Source: Bacteroidota bacterium (GTDB lineage: Bacteria; Bacteroidota; Bacteroidia; Cytophagales; Cyclobacteriaceae). Taken from it: DNA of 64,000 nucleotides. The stretch covers positions 20,173-84,172 of the forward strand of contig JAEYWY010000003.1 in NCBI GenBank assembly GCA_023428695.1, given 5' to 3'. How positions within the stretch are numbered: the first letter of the stretch is position 1; each line of letters begins with the position of its first letter. Positions 52,481-61,237 of this stretch are shown here, piece after piece. Position numbers and translations under genes: made by a program. The notes beneath the pieces were generated by a model, which searched no databases, was not told where the DNA came from, and worked only from the letters and a program-made list of their open reading frames with translations.

Positions 52481-53485
52481 TTATCCGGGAAGAATAGCTT
52501 TGTTTTTATAGCGAATACTCATTCGGGTCATTTTATCCCTGTAGGTATTTTTATAAATGACCTTTATGTCGCCATCTAAGAAAGACGCATCGATCAACTT
52601 ATCAATACTTACTTCCCTGCCGTTAAACGCATTGATGATCCTGACTACCCGGGTTTCTTTTATACCTAAGACCTTACCAAATTCAAGGAAGTCGTCATAT
52701 GTGTAGAAGCCATGCGCATCATAAGCTGCGGTGAACCGGTCTTTAAAAAGAGTCAGCGCCATATCGGCTTCACCGGGTGAATGTAATCTTGTACACAATA
52801 GATCGTAAGCCGGGGTAAGAACGTGATCACCCTCATCCGTTCGTATGGCGGAGAAGTTTTTCACATGTGCATCGCCGTTTGAGAAAATGTAGTTGAACAG
52901 TACCAATCTGAAAAACTTTTCAAGTTCAATCGCATACGTTGGGATATGTCGTTTGATCAACAGTCCAATTTCTTCATAGGAAAGGTCGTACTTATAATTT
53001 TTACCATGCGTCTCTTCTGTTACCTGCGCGATCTGGGCAAAATCTTCCTGGGAATATTTCGAGCCATCGCTCTTTACATCGAATCTCTTTACCAGATACG
53101 CTGGACTGTTGTCGCTGAAATGAATGATGGCATTTGGTGGTACGGCAATCTTAAAAAGTTGTCCCGCCAGTTGCATTGTTAAATGTTCGTTGGCAGGCGC
53201 CTGATCAAGGTTCTTAGATTGGCGGACCGGAATCGGCTTAAGTATGTATTGTCCTCCCTTATCTGTAAGAACAAGTTTGTTATCGTCAAGACGCATAGAG
53301 TACTTTACCTGCACCCCGGAAATAGATAACTTCTTTGTTCGCTCTTGATATAGATCCGAATCCTCATTGTAAGGCGAATTGAAAGGAAGAACATGCGCAA
53401 CCTTCCTGCCTTCGAATAGATCTTTCAGGCACTTCCGGCAATAGCCAGCGTAATCAATTTGTTTTAGGCAACCTGAACAGTTCAT
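52481..53485 (-). CDS. hipT: HipT-like Ser/Thr kinase toxin of a HipBST system (334 aa)
   Basis: A HipA-type kinase core without the HipA N-terminal subdomain, which is encoded separately upstream. The Gly-rich loop carries LSISGVQVKYSM with the SIS motif, which in E. coli HipT holds the regulatory autophosphorylation serines. The catalytic loop is FSNGDAHVKNFS and the metal-binding segment TPAYDLLCT. An N-terminal CxxC...CxxC zinc ribbon (MNCSGCLKQIDYAGYCRKC) is an addition. Length matches the known HipT (about 335 aa). HipT inhibits growth by phosphorylating tryptophanyl-tRNA synthetase in E. coli; the target here is unproven. The start overlaps the hipS stop by 4 bases. Confidence 0.9.
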   Translation of the reverse strand: MNCSGCLKQIDYAGYCRKCLKDLFEGRKVAHVLPFNSPYNEDSDLYQERTKKLSISGVQVKYSMRLDDNKLVLTDKGGQYILKPIPVRQSKNLDQAPANEHLTMQLAGQLFKIAVPPNAIIHFSDNSPAYLVKRFDVKSDGSKYSQEDFAQIAQVTEETHGKNYKYDLSYEEIGLLIKRHIPTYAIELEKFFRLVLFNYIFSNGDAHVKNFSAIRTDEGDHVLTPAYDLLCTRLHSPGEADMALTLFKDRFTAAYDAHGFYTYDDFLEFGKVLGIKETRVVRIINAFNGREVSIDKLIDASFLDGDIKVIYKNTYRDKMTRMSIRYKNKAILPG

Positions 53486-53811
53486 GATGTTATTTCTTTC
53501 ACGGTAATTGATCCTATTGTATCTGATTGGGCTGTAGCGAGTAACAGACTGAATTGGTCGTTCTCATCAATTTTCAACAATCTGCATTGCGTTTGTCTGT
53601 TTACACCTTCGGACAGCAACCCGTAAAAAAATGGAAACAAAAAGTGTGAGCGATACTCTTGTTGAGTTTTAGGCATCGACAGACTAATCGCGCTTCGGGC
53701 AGGATTAATAAAATATTCTTCATCGTAGCGAAAAATGTATTGCTGACGATCAGACTTTTCAAGAATGCCTGCAAGCACTCCATTGTTATATACTTCGGCC
53801 TTCCGTCCCAT
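53482..53811 (-). CDS. hipS: HipS-like small subunit, homologous to the HipA N-terminal domain (109 aa)
   Basis: MGRKAEVYNNGVLAGILEKSDRQQYIFRYDEEYFINPARSAISLSMPKTQQEYRSHFLFPFFYGLLSEGVNRQ is the HipA N-subdomain-1 pattern (V.NG...G.L......F.Y...Y........SLSMP........LFPFF.GLLSEG). In HipBST systems this part is a separate protein that acts as the antitoxin proper for HipT. Its ATG overlaps the stop of the HTH gene by one base and its stop overlaps hipT by four, so all three are translated as one coupled unit. Confidence 0.9.
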   Translation of the reverse strand: MGRKAEVYNNGVLAGILEKSDRQQYIFRYDEEYFINPARSAISLSMPKTQQEYRSHFLFPFFYGLLSEGVNRQTQCRLLKIDENDQFSLLLATAQSDTIGSITVKEITS

Positions 53812-54026
53812 TACTTAATCACCTCAATTTTGATTTCCATTCCCAGCACATGGCAGATTTTCAAAAGTGTTTCCAATTCAGGATTGGCAGTACCTTTTTC
53901 TATATCTCGTAGTGTGCGAGGAGAGATGCCGGCAATATCTGCCAGTTGCTCTTGCGCTATCTTTCGTGCTTTTCGTCTGGATCGGAGAATATCCCCAATA
54001 GCCTCTTTTTTGCGATCTATACTCAT
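53811..54026 (-). CDS. hipB: HipB-like XRE HTH regulator of the HipBST operon (71 aa)
   Basis: RKKEAIGDILRSRRKARKIAQEQLADIAGISPRTLRDIEKGTANPELETLLKICHVLGMEIKIEV is a compact XRE-type HTH protein. In hipBST operons HipB represses transcription and strengthens the HipS-HipT complex. The ATG at 54026 is preferred over a TTG at 54038 that would lie within the first operator. Immediately upstream are repeated GGCAnTnnATGCC-like palindromes. Confidence 0.88.
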   Translation of the reverse strand: MSIDRKKEAIGDILRSRRKARKIAQEQLADIAGISPRTLRDIEKGTANPELETLLKICHVLGMEIKIEVIK

Positions 54027-54033
54027 GGAATTA

Positions 54034-54187
54034 GGCAATTAATTGCCGGATTGTCGTAATAAAAGCCATTTGTAATCAAATATGCGATTAAATAGGCAAA
54101 TTAGTTCCGATTCGGCATTATAATGCCTATTATCATACTTGTAGCGAGGAAAGATGCCATTTTACTATAAATCGGCATTTAATTGCC
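54034..54187 (-). promoter_or_regulatory. Palindromic operators upstream of hipBST
   Basis: GGCAATTAATTGCC (54034-54047), GGCATTATAATGCC (54114-54127) and GGCATTTAATTGCC (54174-54187) are 14-bp palindromes (the third nearly so), and a degenerate copy, GGCAAATTAGTTCC, lies at 54095-54108. The starts of the three good copies are 80 and 60 bp apart, close to whole helical turns. The first touches the hipB start. They are the natural binding sites for the HipB dimer. Confidence 0.65.
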
Positions 54188-54248
54188 GGTTTTGTAATAA
54201 TGCCGCGTTTCCAGCTAACCGGACACAAGTCGATTTCCTTTTATACAA

Positions 54249-54333
54249 GGGGCAAAATGTCTGACTAACCCAGCCTTTCGGGGGAAAATTTCCGACTAAC
54301 TCGGGTCACGTGGGTAAAATTTCCGATTAACGC
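54249..54333. mobile_element. IS21-like terminal repeat array (element remnant)
   Basis: Three copies of a GGGnAAAATTTCCGACTAAC-like unit occur with their AAAAT cores at 54254, 54285 and 54316, exactly 31 bp apart. Such tandem copies in one orientation are typical of IS21-family ends, where the IstA transposase binds. No istA/istB genes are next to them. The remainder of the 54188-54719 gap shows no gene. Confidence 0.5.
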
Positions 54334-54719
54334 ATTACATCCTCAACCCCCTTCTTTTCTTCTTCCGTTTCTTCTTCTCTAGTGATCTTACGGATCGTAA
54401 AAGACCCTTACCACTCGACTAAAGTGATTGATTTTCGTGTGATAGGGTCATTTAATACCGTCATCTGAGGGAAATCATATCAAATATTGGTTACTCATCC
54501 TTCAGTTTTGCCACTCATCATAAAAAGTAGAAAATTTAACATTGAAGCAACAATAACGTCTTCCACCGTTTGCTGGCTAACATTCAATCGTTTGTGTCTG
54601 ACGAATAAAATTTTGTTGCAATCTGCTATCGCTTACCATTCTTCTTCTCATCGCCTGATACGCGGAATTTAATATCGTAGGTTCGATTCGTCAACACGCA
54701 TTAACCTAAACTGACCAAT

Positions 54720-57700
54720 ATGAGAAGAACGCTACTCGCATGTCTTTTCCTGTTGCCCGCCCTCTTTGCGCGGGCACAGGAAAACGTGATCTCGGGAAAG
54801 ATCACGTCGAAGGAAGATGGCTCGGCAATCCCGGGAGTGAATGTCATTCTGAAGGGAACTACGATCGGAACCAACTCCGGCGTGGATGGAAGTTACTCGC
54901 TATCCGTGCCGGAAAGCGGAGGTACGCTTGTGTTTACCTTTATCGGACTCAGAACTCAGGAGATCGAAGTGGGGGGACGTTCCACCATTGACGTCGCGAT
55001 GATCATGGACATGACCGAGTTGTCCGAAGTCGTGGTGACGGCCCTTGGAATCGAGAAGAGCCGTGATGCCCTCGGTTATTCTCTGCAAAACGTAAGCGGC
55101 GATGCACTGGTGGAGGCACGGGCCCCGAACCTCGCCAACGGTCTTTCCGGTAAGATCGCCGGTGTTCGAATCTCGCCGAATGCCGGCCCGGGCAGCGGAT
55201 CGAATATTCAGATCCGCGGACAATCTTCGCTCGGAGGTGTGAACCAACCGCTGTTTGTGATTGATGGCGTGCCCATGGAACAGTCACAAAACGAAGGCAA
55301 GCAGTTTGGCGGCGGCATGTCGGAGATCAGTCCGGACAACGTCGCCAGCATTTCGGTGCTGAAGGGACCCAGCGCAACTGCCTTGTATGGTTCAAGAGGC
55401 CAGAACGGCGTGATCCTCATCACTACAAAAAACGGTTCGGGAACGAAGGGCATGCTGGTGGAGGTTAACGCTAATGTTGTGTTCGAGGAACCTGCGGTGA
55501 AACCGGAATTTCAGAATACCTACGGTGGTGGCAATGGATACCGGACATGGTATACCAACGGCCGAAGCGCTCCCATATCGGATCCGTTGGCCATCGAACA
55601 ATATCGCAATGCCTATGGGCTGAGTGCGCCGCTCACCGGAACCGACGGCACCGACGAAAGCTGGGGCGCGCCGATGGATGGCAGACTCGTGCGCCATTGG
55701 TGGAGTGGAACCGAGGTCGCACCCCTTACTCCGGCTCCCGACAACTGGGAGGATTATTGGGAAACCGGAAAAACGATCACTAATAACGTGGCGCTCTCCG
55801 GAGCGAATGAAAAAGGGAGCTTCCGCATTTCCGTCGGGCGCCTCGACCAGGAGGGTATCATGTACCGGAACAACTACTGGAGAAACAACTTCAAGCTGAA
55901 TACCGTTTACGACCTTTCTTCAAAGTTATCGGCGACTATTTCCGCTGAATATATCAAGTCAGGTTCCGACAACAGGAGCTATCAGGATGGTCAGCAATTC
56001 ATATGGGCGCATCGCCAGACCGACTGGGGCCGGCTGAAGAACTACAACGATTACACGGATGTGCATATCCTCCGCCCGGGAGATGGCGATGTTCCCAACT
56101 GGCAGCACACCTATTTCGTGAACCCATTCATGGTGCAGGAGCGATTGCCTTACTCTAACGAAAAAGACCGCATCGTTGGAAACGTATCCCTGAACTATGA
56201 AGTGATGCCCAACCTCAACATCATGATCCGGACAGGAACCGATCTTTGGTCCGACACCCGTGTGAATGTGATCAACTACGAACGCGTCCGAAATGGAAAC
56301 CGTACTTACGGGCAGTACTCTGAAGAGGTGCTTCGAAGTCAGGAGACCAATTCCGACATCATGGTAACGTATGGAAAGGATCTGACGAACACGCTGCGGC
56401 TGAATGTCATGGCCGGGGGGCTGCTGAGAACAAATTATTACAAAAGTAACTTCACGCAGGTTGGACAATTGGTGATCGACGGAGTGTACAATCTTTCCAA
56501 CTCGATCGGAAGTCTGAATACGGTTGCAAGCCGTATCGAGGAAAAGGAATCGCAGAGTTTATTTGGATCAGCCCAATTGGGTTATCGCGAGGCGCTTTAT
56601 CTCGATCTGACGGCACGTAACGACTGGTCCAGCACGTTGCCGGCATCCCACTGGTCATACTTCTATCCTTCTGTTGGCGTAAGCGCCATTTTTTCGGAGT
56701 TCATGGATCTGCGTCCTTATCGAATTTCCTTTGGGAAAGTACGGGCGAGCTGGGCGCAGGTGGGCAGCGATGCCGATCCCTACTCGCTTGCGCAGACCTA
56801 TCTTGCGGCATCCTCATGGAACGGTTCAGTACCGGAGTTTTACGAGAACACCGAGATATCCAACAGCGGACTGAAACCGCAGATGACTACAGGCGTCGAA
56901 CTCGGTTTTGAAGCGCGTTTTTTCCAGGACCGTTTTGGCATCGACTTCACCTATTACGATCAGGAAACACGGGATCAGATACTGGCGGTGGAGATCGCCA
57001 AATCGACCGGTTATGACAAGCGCATACTGAATGCCGGCAAGATCACGAACAAAGGTGTTGAGGTCATCTTAAGCGCCACGCCGTTGAAGCTTTCAAATGG
57101 ATTTCAGTGGGATGTGGCGGCGAACTATGCGCGAAACCGCAATCAGGTCGTCGAGCTGGCGGAAGGGCTTACCACGTATACCCTTGCCGTTAGAAACAGT
57201 CTTCAGTCCCTGGCGATGGTTAGTCAACCGTACGGAACATTGTTTGGGATAGGTTTTGAGAAGGCACCCGATGGCAGTATTCTGTACAGGAACGGTTTGC
57301 CCGTCGTTTCCACACAGGCACGCATTCTGGGGAATATTCAGCCGGATTGGACCGGCGGCGTAAACAATACCTTTTCATATAAAGGAATCTCACTTTCCGC
57401 ACTGATCGATATCCGCGCAGGCGGCGATGCCTACAACGAAGGTATCGGTATCGCGCGCTGGACCGGCCAGTATGCAGAAACTGCGCTCGGAAGGGAAGAG
57501 GGAATCATCGGCGTCGGAACGATGAACATCGGCACCGACGAGGATCCCGTCTACGTCCCCAACAACGTGGTTGTTCCCGCTCAGCAGCTCTATGCATTCA
57601 ACAATGCGCGGACACGGCACGAGGCCGCGATCTTCGACGTCAGCTATGTAAGGCTGAGGGAAGTGTCGCTTAGCTATTCACTACCTGAATCATTGCTGCA

Positions 57701-57881
57701 GAATACGTTCATCAAGTCGGCCCGTATCTCCGCCGTTGGTCGTAATCTCGCGCTGTTGTTCAGCAACATACCGCATGTCGATCCTGAGTTTGATCGCCTG
57801 GGGGGAAATTCCTATGGCTTTGGTTATGGTGAGCTTCCGACCACGCGCAGCATGGGCTTTAACGTGAACCTCACGTTCTGA
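54720..57881 (+). CDS. SusC/RagA-family TonB-dependent transporter (1053 aa)
   Basis: Signal peptide MRRTLLACLFLLPALFARAQ, CarboxypepD-like domain (ISGKITSKEDGSAIPGVNVILKG), SusC motif LSEVVVTALGIEKSRDALGYS, plug domain (LFVIDGVPMEQ, ISVLKGPSATALYGSRGQNGVILITTKNG) and a long barrel ending MGFNVNLTF. The motif VVVTALGIEKS and the GSGSNIQIRGQSSLGG block mark the subgroup that pairs with SusD-like_2 proteins. There is no STN domain. First gene of a five-gene operon; the substrate may be a small amino compound rather than a glycan, judging from the downstream genes. GC content looks higher here than in the island before it. Confidence 0.95.
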   Translation: MRRTLLACLFLLPALFARAQENVISGKITSKEDGSAIPGVNVILKGTTIGTNSGVDGSYSLSVPESGGTLVFTFIGLRTQEIEVGGRSTIDVAMIMDMTELSEVVVTALGIEKSRDALGYSLQNVSGDALVEARAPNLANGLSGKIAGVRISPNAGPGSGSNIQIRGQSSLGGVNQPLFVIDGVPMEQSQNEGKQFGGGMSEISPDNVASISVLKGPSATALYGSRGQNGVILITTKNGSGTKGMLVEVNANVVFEEPAVKPEFQNTYGGGNGYRTWYTNGRSAPISDPLAIEQYRNAYGLSAPLTGTDGTDESWGAPMDGRLVRHWWSGTEVAPLTPAPDNWEDYWETGKTITNNVALSGANEKGSFRISVGRLDQEGIMYRNNYWRNNFKLNTVYDLSSKLSATISAEYIKSGSDNRSYQDGQQFIWAHRQTDWGRLKNYNDYTDVHILRPGDGDVPNWQHTYFVNPFMVQERLPYSNEKDRIVGNVSLNYEVMPNLNIMIRTGTDLWSDTRVNVINYERVRNGNRTYGQYSEEVLRSQETNSDIMVTYGKDLTNTLRLNVMAGGLLRTNYYKSNFTQVGQLVIDGVYNLSNSIGSLNTVASRIEEKESQSLFGSAQLGYREALYLDLTARNDWSSTLPASHWSYFYPSVGVSAIFSEFMDLRPYRISFGKVRASWAQVGSDADPYSLAQTYLAASSWNGSVPEFYENTEISNSGLKPQMTTGVELGFEARFFQDRFGIDFTYYDQETRDQILAVEIAKSTGYDKRILNAGKITNKGVEVILSATPLKLSNGFQWDVAANYARNRNQVVELAEGLTTYTLAVRNSLQSLAMVSQPYGTLFGIGFEKAPDGSILYRNGLPVVSTQARILGNIQPDWTGGVNNTFSYKGISLSALIDIRAGGDAYNEGIGIARWTGQYAETALGREEGIIGVGTMNIGTDEDPVYVPNNVVVPAQQLYAFNNARTRHEAAIFDVSYVRLREVSLSYSLPESLLQNTFIKSARISAVGRNLALLFSNIPHVDPEFDRLGGNSYGFGYGELPTTRSMGFNVNLTF

Positions 57882-57905
57882 TTTCCAAATTAAAACGATT
57901 ATCCT

Positions 57906-59387
57906 ATGACGAAGAAGAATACATTTTCGATATACCTGGTAACGGCGTTATGCCTCTTCTGCGCCAACGCATGTACGGACAACTTCGAGGAAAAGAATGT
58001 CAATCCGAATAGTCCAACCAAGATCAGTCCGCCTTTTTTGCTGACCACCGCCATTGAGCGTTCCGTCGACCGTATGTGGGGAAGCAATGTCCGGTTTGAG
58101 CGATTCAATATTGATGGGCCGATGTGCTGGATGGGATATCTGGGTCGGAATATTTATGGCAACGAAGGCGATGATTATACGATTCAGCTTTCCATGTACA
58201 ACAACACCTGGAAGGCGTTCTATAACGACGCGTTGTCCAATCTAAACCGGATCACGACCATCACGGGCCCGGGCGGCGCGCAACAGAACACCAATTACGA
58301 AGGCATAGCCATTACGTTGAAGAGTTGGGTGTTTTCGATGTTAACCGACAGCTACGGTCCCGTGCCGTATAGCGAGGCTCTGAAGGGAACCGCCGAAGAG
58401 CCTGAGTATTACCCGCAATACGACACTCAGGAGGAAATATATGCATCGCTCCTCGAACAGTTGAAGATCGCGAATGATAAACTTGTTGTCGGTAGTGCTC
58501 CGATTGCGGGTTCCGCGGATCTCATTTATGGAGGCGATATACTAAAGTGGAAGAAGTTCACGAATTCGCTGCGCCTGCGACTGGCGAATCGTCAGGCGGC
58601 CAAAAAGCCCACCGAATCACGCGCCGTCATCGCGGAAATTATGGGTGATCCCGCAACGTACCCAATCTTTAGCAGCAATGCCGATAATGCCGTGCTGAAA
58701 CATACGACGAACCGCCCGAGCAATAACGAGTGGCACGAGGCGATGATCCAGGGTAACCGCACCGACTGGAATGTCGGGAAGACGCTGATCGACCGGTTGC
58801 TTGCGCTCAACGATACACGCGTCGAGGTGTATGCGCAGCCGGTATCTCCAGGGGTATACGCGGGAATTCCAAACGGCCTTCCTGATGCCGATGCAACGAC
58901 ATATCTGAACACGACTTCCAAAATCGGCAAAGCATTTCTCAGTGCCGATGCACCAAGCATCATCATGACATATTCCGAGTTGCAGTTTATCCTCGCGGAA
59001 GCGGTGCTTGATGGCGACCTCGCTGCGGGCACGGCGGAGTCTTATTTTGAATCCGGAATCGCGGCGTCATTCGCGCAACACGGACTGACGATGCCGGGTG
59101 ACTACATGGATCAGTTCGGTCCGCTAACGCGTGAACTGCTCTTCGAGCAAAAATATCTTGCGCTGTTCGGACAAGGAATCGAAGCATGGACGGAATTCAG
59201 AAGAACGGGTTTGCCCGTTATGCCGCCAAAGGATAACCGGGCCGTGTTCGTCAATGGCGGCATCCTTCCGACGCGACTTCCTTATCCGACGACGGAACAA
59301 TCTCTCAATGCCCAATCGTACACCGCTGCGCTTGAATTGATCGGTGGCGAAAACGACGCCACTGCAAAACTCTGGTGGGTCGAATAA
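57906..59387 (+). CDS. SusD/RagB-like nutrient-binding lipoprotein, SusD-like_2 type (493 aa)
   Basis: Lipoprotein signal FSIYLVTALCLFCANAC, followed by TDNFEEKNVNPNSPTKISPPFLLTTAIER, the classical start of the SusD-like_2 (PF12771) group. Further hallmarks are SWVFSMLTDSYGPVPYSEALKG, FTNSLRLRLANRQA, MTYSELQFILAEAVLDG and LLFEQKYLALFGQGIEAWTEFRRTG. Surface partner of the transporter encoded 24 bp upstream. This subgroup is often in loci for peptides or small molecules rather than polysaccharides. Confidence 0.93.
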   Translation: MTKKNTFSIYLVTALCLFCANACTDNFEEKNVNPNSPTKISPPFLLTTAIERSVDRMWGSNVRFERFNIDGPMCWMGYLGRNIYGNEGDDYTIQLSMYNNTWKAFYNDALSNLNRITTITGPGGAQQNTNYEGIAITLKSWVFSMLTDSYGPVPYSEALKGTAEEPEYYPQYDTQEEIYASLLEQLKIANDKLVVGSAPIAGSADLIYGGDILKWKKFTNSLRLRLANRQAAKKPTESRAVIAEIMGDPATYPIFSSNADNAVLKHTTNRPSNNEWHEAMIQGNRTDWNVGKTLIDRLLALNDTRVEVYAQPVSPGVYAGIPNGLPDADATTYLNTTSKIGKAFLSADAPSIIMTYSELQFILAEAVLDGDLAAGTAESYFESGIAASFAQHGLTMPGDYMDQFGPLTRELLFEQKYLALFGQGIEAWTEFRRTGLPVMPPKDNRAVFVNGGILPTRLPYPTTEQSLNAQSYTAALELIGGENDATAKLWWVE

Positions 59388-59414
59388 GTCTTTTCACTAA
59401 ACCGAAACTTGATC

Positions 59415-59954
59415 ATGAAGCTAAAGAATTTAATGACCAACGTGTTGCTGCTGGTATTCGCCGGCCTGACATCCTTCGTATGCGTGTCGTGTGATGAAGA
59501 AGATCCATTCGTGGATCGGACCGTTTCGCCTTTGCTGATCGTATTTGACGACGTTCCGGGTTACCTCGCAGGCGGAGGTCTTACGGCAATACCCAGCGTT
59601 ACAAAAAACGTCACGGCTGACAACTATACCGATGGAGTAACCCTGTCTGCGTCATTGTATGAGCTGGATAAAAGCGGAATACTCGATCATACCGTCGGCA
59701 TCGATTCGATTCCGGCATCCAATGTGGCCATTGTTTTTTCCAAACGTGATGGCAGCGCGCCCATTGAAGTCATCTCGGGAGCCGATGGAAAGATTATCAT
59801 CTCGACCACATGGGAAGCGCTTGGAATTACCGATGTCGCGGAAATCGTTGCCTCTGAAGGCGCGCGGACGATAACCATTCCGCTTACCTGGAGCGGTTCC
59901 TATAAAGGGCAGGTGTTTGCGCGATACTCCCAGCTTGTATTTGTAAAAGAATAA
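59415..59954 (+). CDS. Small lipoprotein in the SusCD operon (about 179 aa)
   Basis: The start ATG 59415 gives MKLKNLMTNVLLLVFAGLTSFVCVSCDEED, a lipoprotein signal (CVSC). The remainder is beta-rich (PLLIVFDDVPGYLAGGG, DGVTLSASLYELDKSGILDHTVGIDSIPASNVAIVFSKRDGSAPI, YKGQVFARYSQLVFVKE), like Ig-type accessory lipoproteins that follow susD genes. It lies 27 bp after susD and may be a third surface component that binds substrate. Not assigned to a family. Confidence 0.75.
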   Translation: MKLKNLMTNVLLLVFAGLTSFVCVSCDEEDPFVDRTVSPLLIVFDDVPGYLAGGGLTAIPSVTKNVTADNYTDGVTLSASLYELDKSGILDHTVGIDSIPASNVAIVFSKRDGSAPIEVISGADGKIIISTTWEALGITDVAEIVASEGARTITIPLTWSGSYKGQVFARYSQLVFVKE

Positions 59955-59977
59955 CGTCACATCCATAACCCACGATC

Positions 59978-61159
59978 ATGAATTCAACATTACTCAACAG
60001 AAGAAACTGGATCAAGAGAACAACGGTAGCCACGGGTGGTGTGCTAACGGCGATGGCAGCAATGCCGGTATTTGGGAAGCAGGCTTTCGGAATGACACCC
60101 GTTGCCGGGAAGTCCGCGCTTCTGGAGAATTACCACGTAATACCTTCACTGAGGGAGCCGCTTAAGGCGCGCCTTCTCGCCAATGAAAACCCATGGGGTC
60201 CTTCCCGCAAGGCGATCGAGGCTATCGCACAGAGCGCCGCGATGGGTAATCGTTACGTGTATGACAGCTCTGTAAAAATGGTGGAGATGCTGGCGATGAA
60301 GGAAAAAGTACCCGCGGATCACATTTTGCTGGCGCCGGGTTCGACAGATATTCTCGAAAAGACCGCCTTCGCGTTATGCCTTAAAGGCGGGAACGTCATT
60401 TCGGCCGATCCGAGTTACCTCTCTCTCGTCAAAACAGCGACGTCGATCGGCGCCACGTGGAAGAATATTCCGCTGACGCCGGATTTTGCGCATGACCTCG
60501 ACGCCATGGAGAAGGCGATCGACTCCGATACCAAACTTGTTTACATCTGCAATCCCAACAATCCAACCGGTACACTTACTCCGATCGATAAGATCAAGGC
60601 ATTCTGCCGGAAGGTGAACAACCGCGTGCCAGTATTTATTGATGAAGCCTATCTGGAACTTATGGATGACCCTGAAAGCAATTCGGCGGTGACGATGATC
60701 TCCGACGGCTATGATGTGATCATTGCGCGTACCTTTTCCAAGATACATGGAATGGCCGGGCTTCGGATGGGCTATATGGTTGCGAAGCCTGAGCGCATCA
60801 AATCCATAAAAGAACTCGTGCGGACTGAAATGGGTATCTGCGTCACTTCTCTGTCCGGTGCTATGGCGAGTTTGAAAGATGTCGAGTTTCAGTCCTACAC
60901 ACGAACGCACAATAAGGAGGGGCGTGACTACGTATTTGACGCCCTGCAGAAAATGGGGATGAAGCCTATTCCGTCACACACGAGTTTTATCCTTTTTCCA
61001 ATAGCCATGCCGGTAAAGGAACTGTTATCAAAGATGTTTGAAAAGGGAGTCGGTATCCGGGGTTATGAGATTAATGGCAAGCCGTATGCACGAGTCAGTA
61101 TGGGAACGATGGATGAACTGAAGTTATTCACATCCTCGCTTCAGTCAATTGTGAGCTGA
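59978..61159 (+). CDS. Tat-exported PLP aminotransferase, histidinol-phosphate aminotransferase-like (393 aa)
   Basis: The N-terminus NRRNWIKRTTVATGGVLTAMAAMPVFG has a twin-arginine motif (RRNWIK) and a hydrophobic stretch, so the folded enzyme with its cofactor should be exported. The remainder is a fold-type I class II aminotransferase: LLANENPWGPS, LLAPGSTDILEKTAFALCL, YICNPNNPTGT, DEAYLEL, and the PLP Lys in TFSKIHGMAGLRMGY (near 255), with the C-terminal Arg region YARVSMGT. It resembles HisC/CobC-like enzymes, but a periplasmic location excludes histidine synthesis. Acting between SusCD and an AEC permease, it may convert the imported compound in the periplasm. Confidence 0.88.
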   Translation: MNSTLLNRRNWIKRTTVATGGVLTAMAAMPVFGKQAFGMTPVAGKSALLENYHVIPSLREPLKARLLANENPWGPSRKAIEAIAQSAAMGNRYVYDSSVKMVEMLAMKEKVPADHILLAPGSTDILEKTAFALCLKGGNVISADPSYLSLVKTATSIGATWKNIPLTPDFAHDLDAMEKAIDSDTKLVYICNPNNPTGTLTPIDKIKAFCRKVNNRVPVFIDEAYLELMDDPESNSAVTMISDGYDVIIARTFSKIHGMAGLRMGYMVAKPERIKSIKELVRTEMGICVTSLSGAMASLKDVEFQSYTRTHNKEGRDYVFDALQKMGMKPIPSHTSFILFPIAMPVKELLSKMFEKGVGIRGYEINGKPYARVSMGTMDELKLFTSSLQSIVS

Positions 61160-61237
61160 TCGCAACATAAGTGACAGCGCCGGCTCTGTGGGAGTTGCGG
61201 AGCCGGTGGTTTTTTTCAATTGATCCAATTTACTTTT

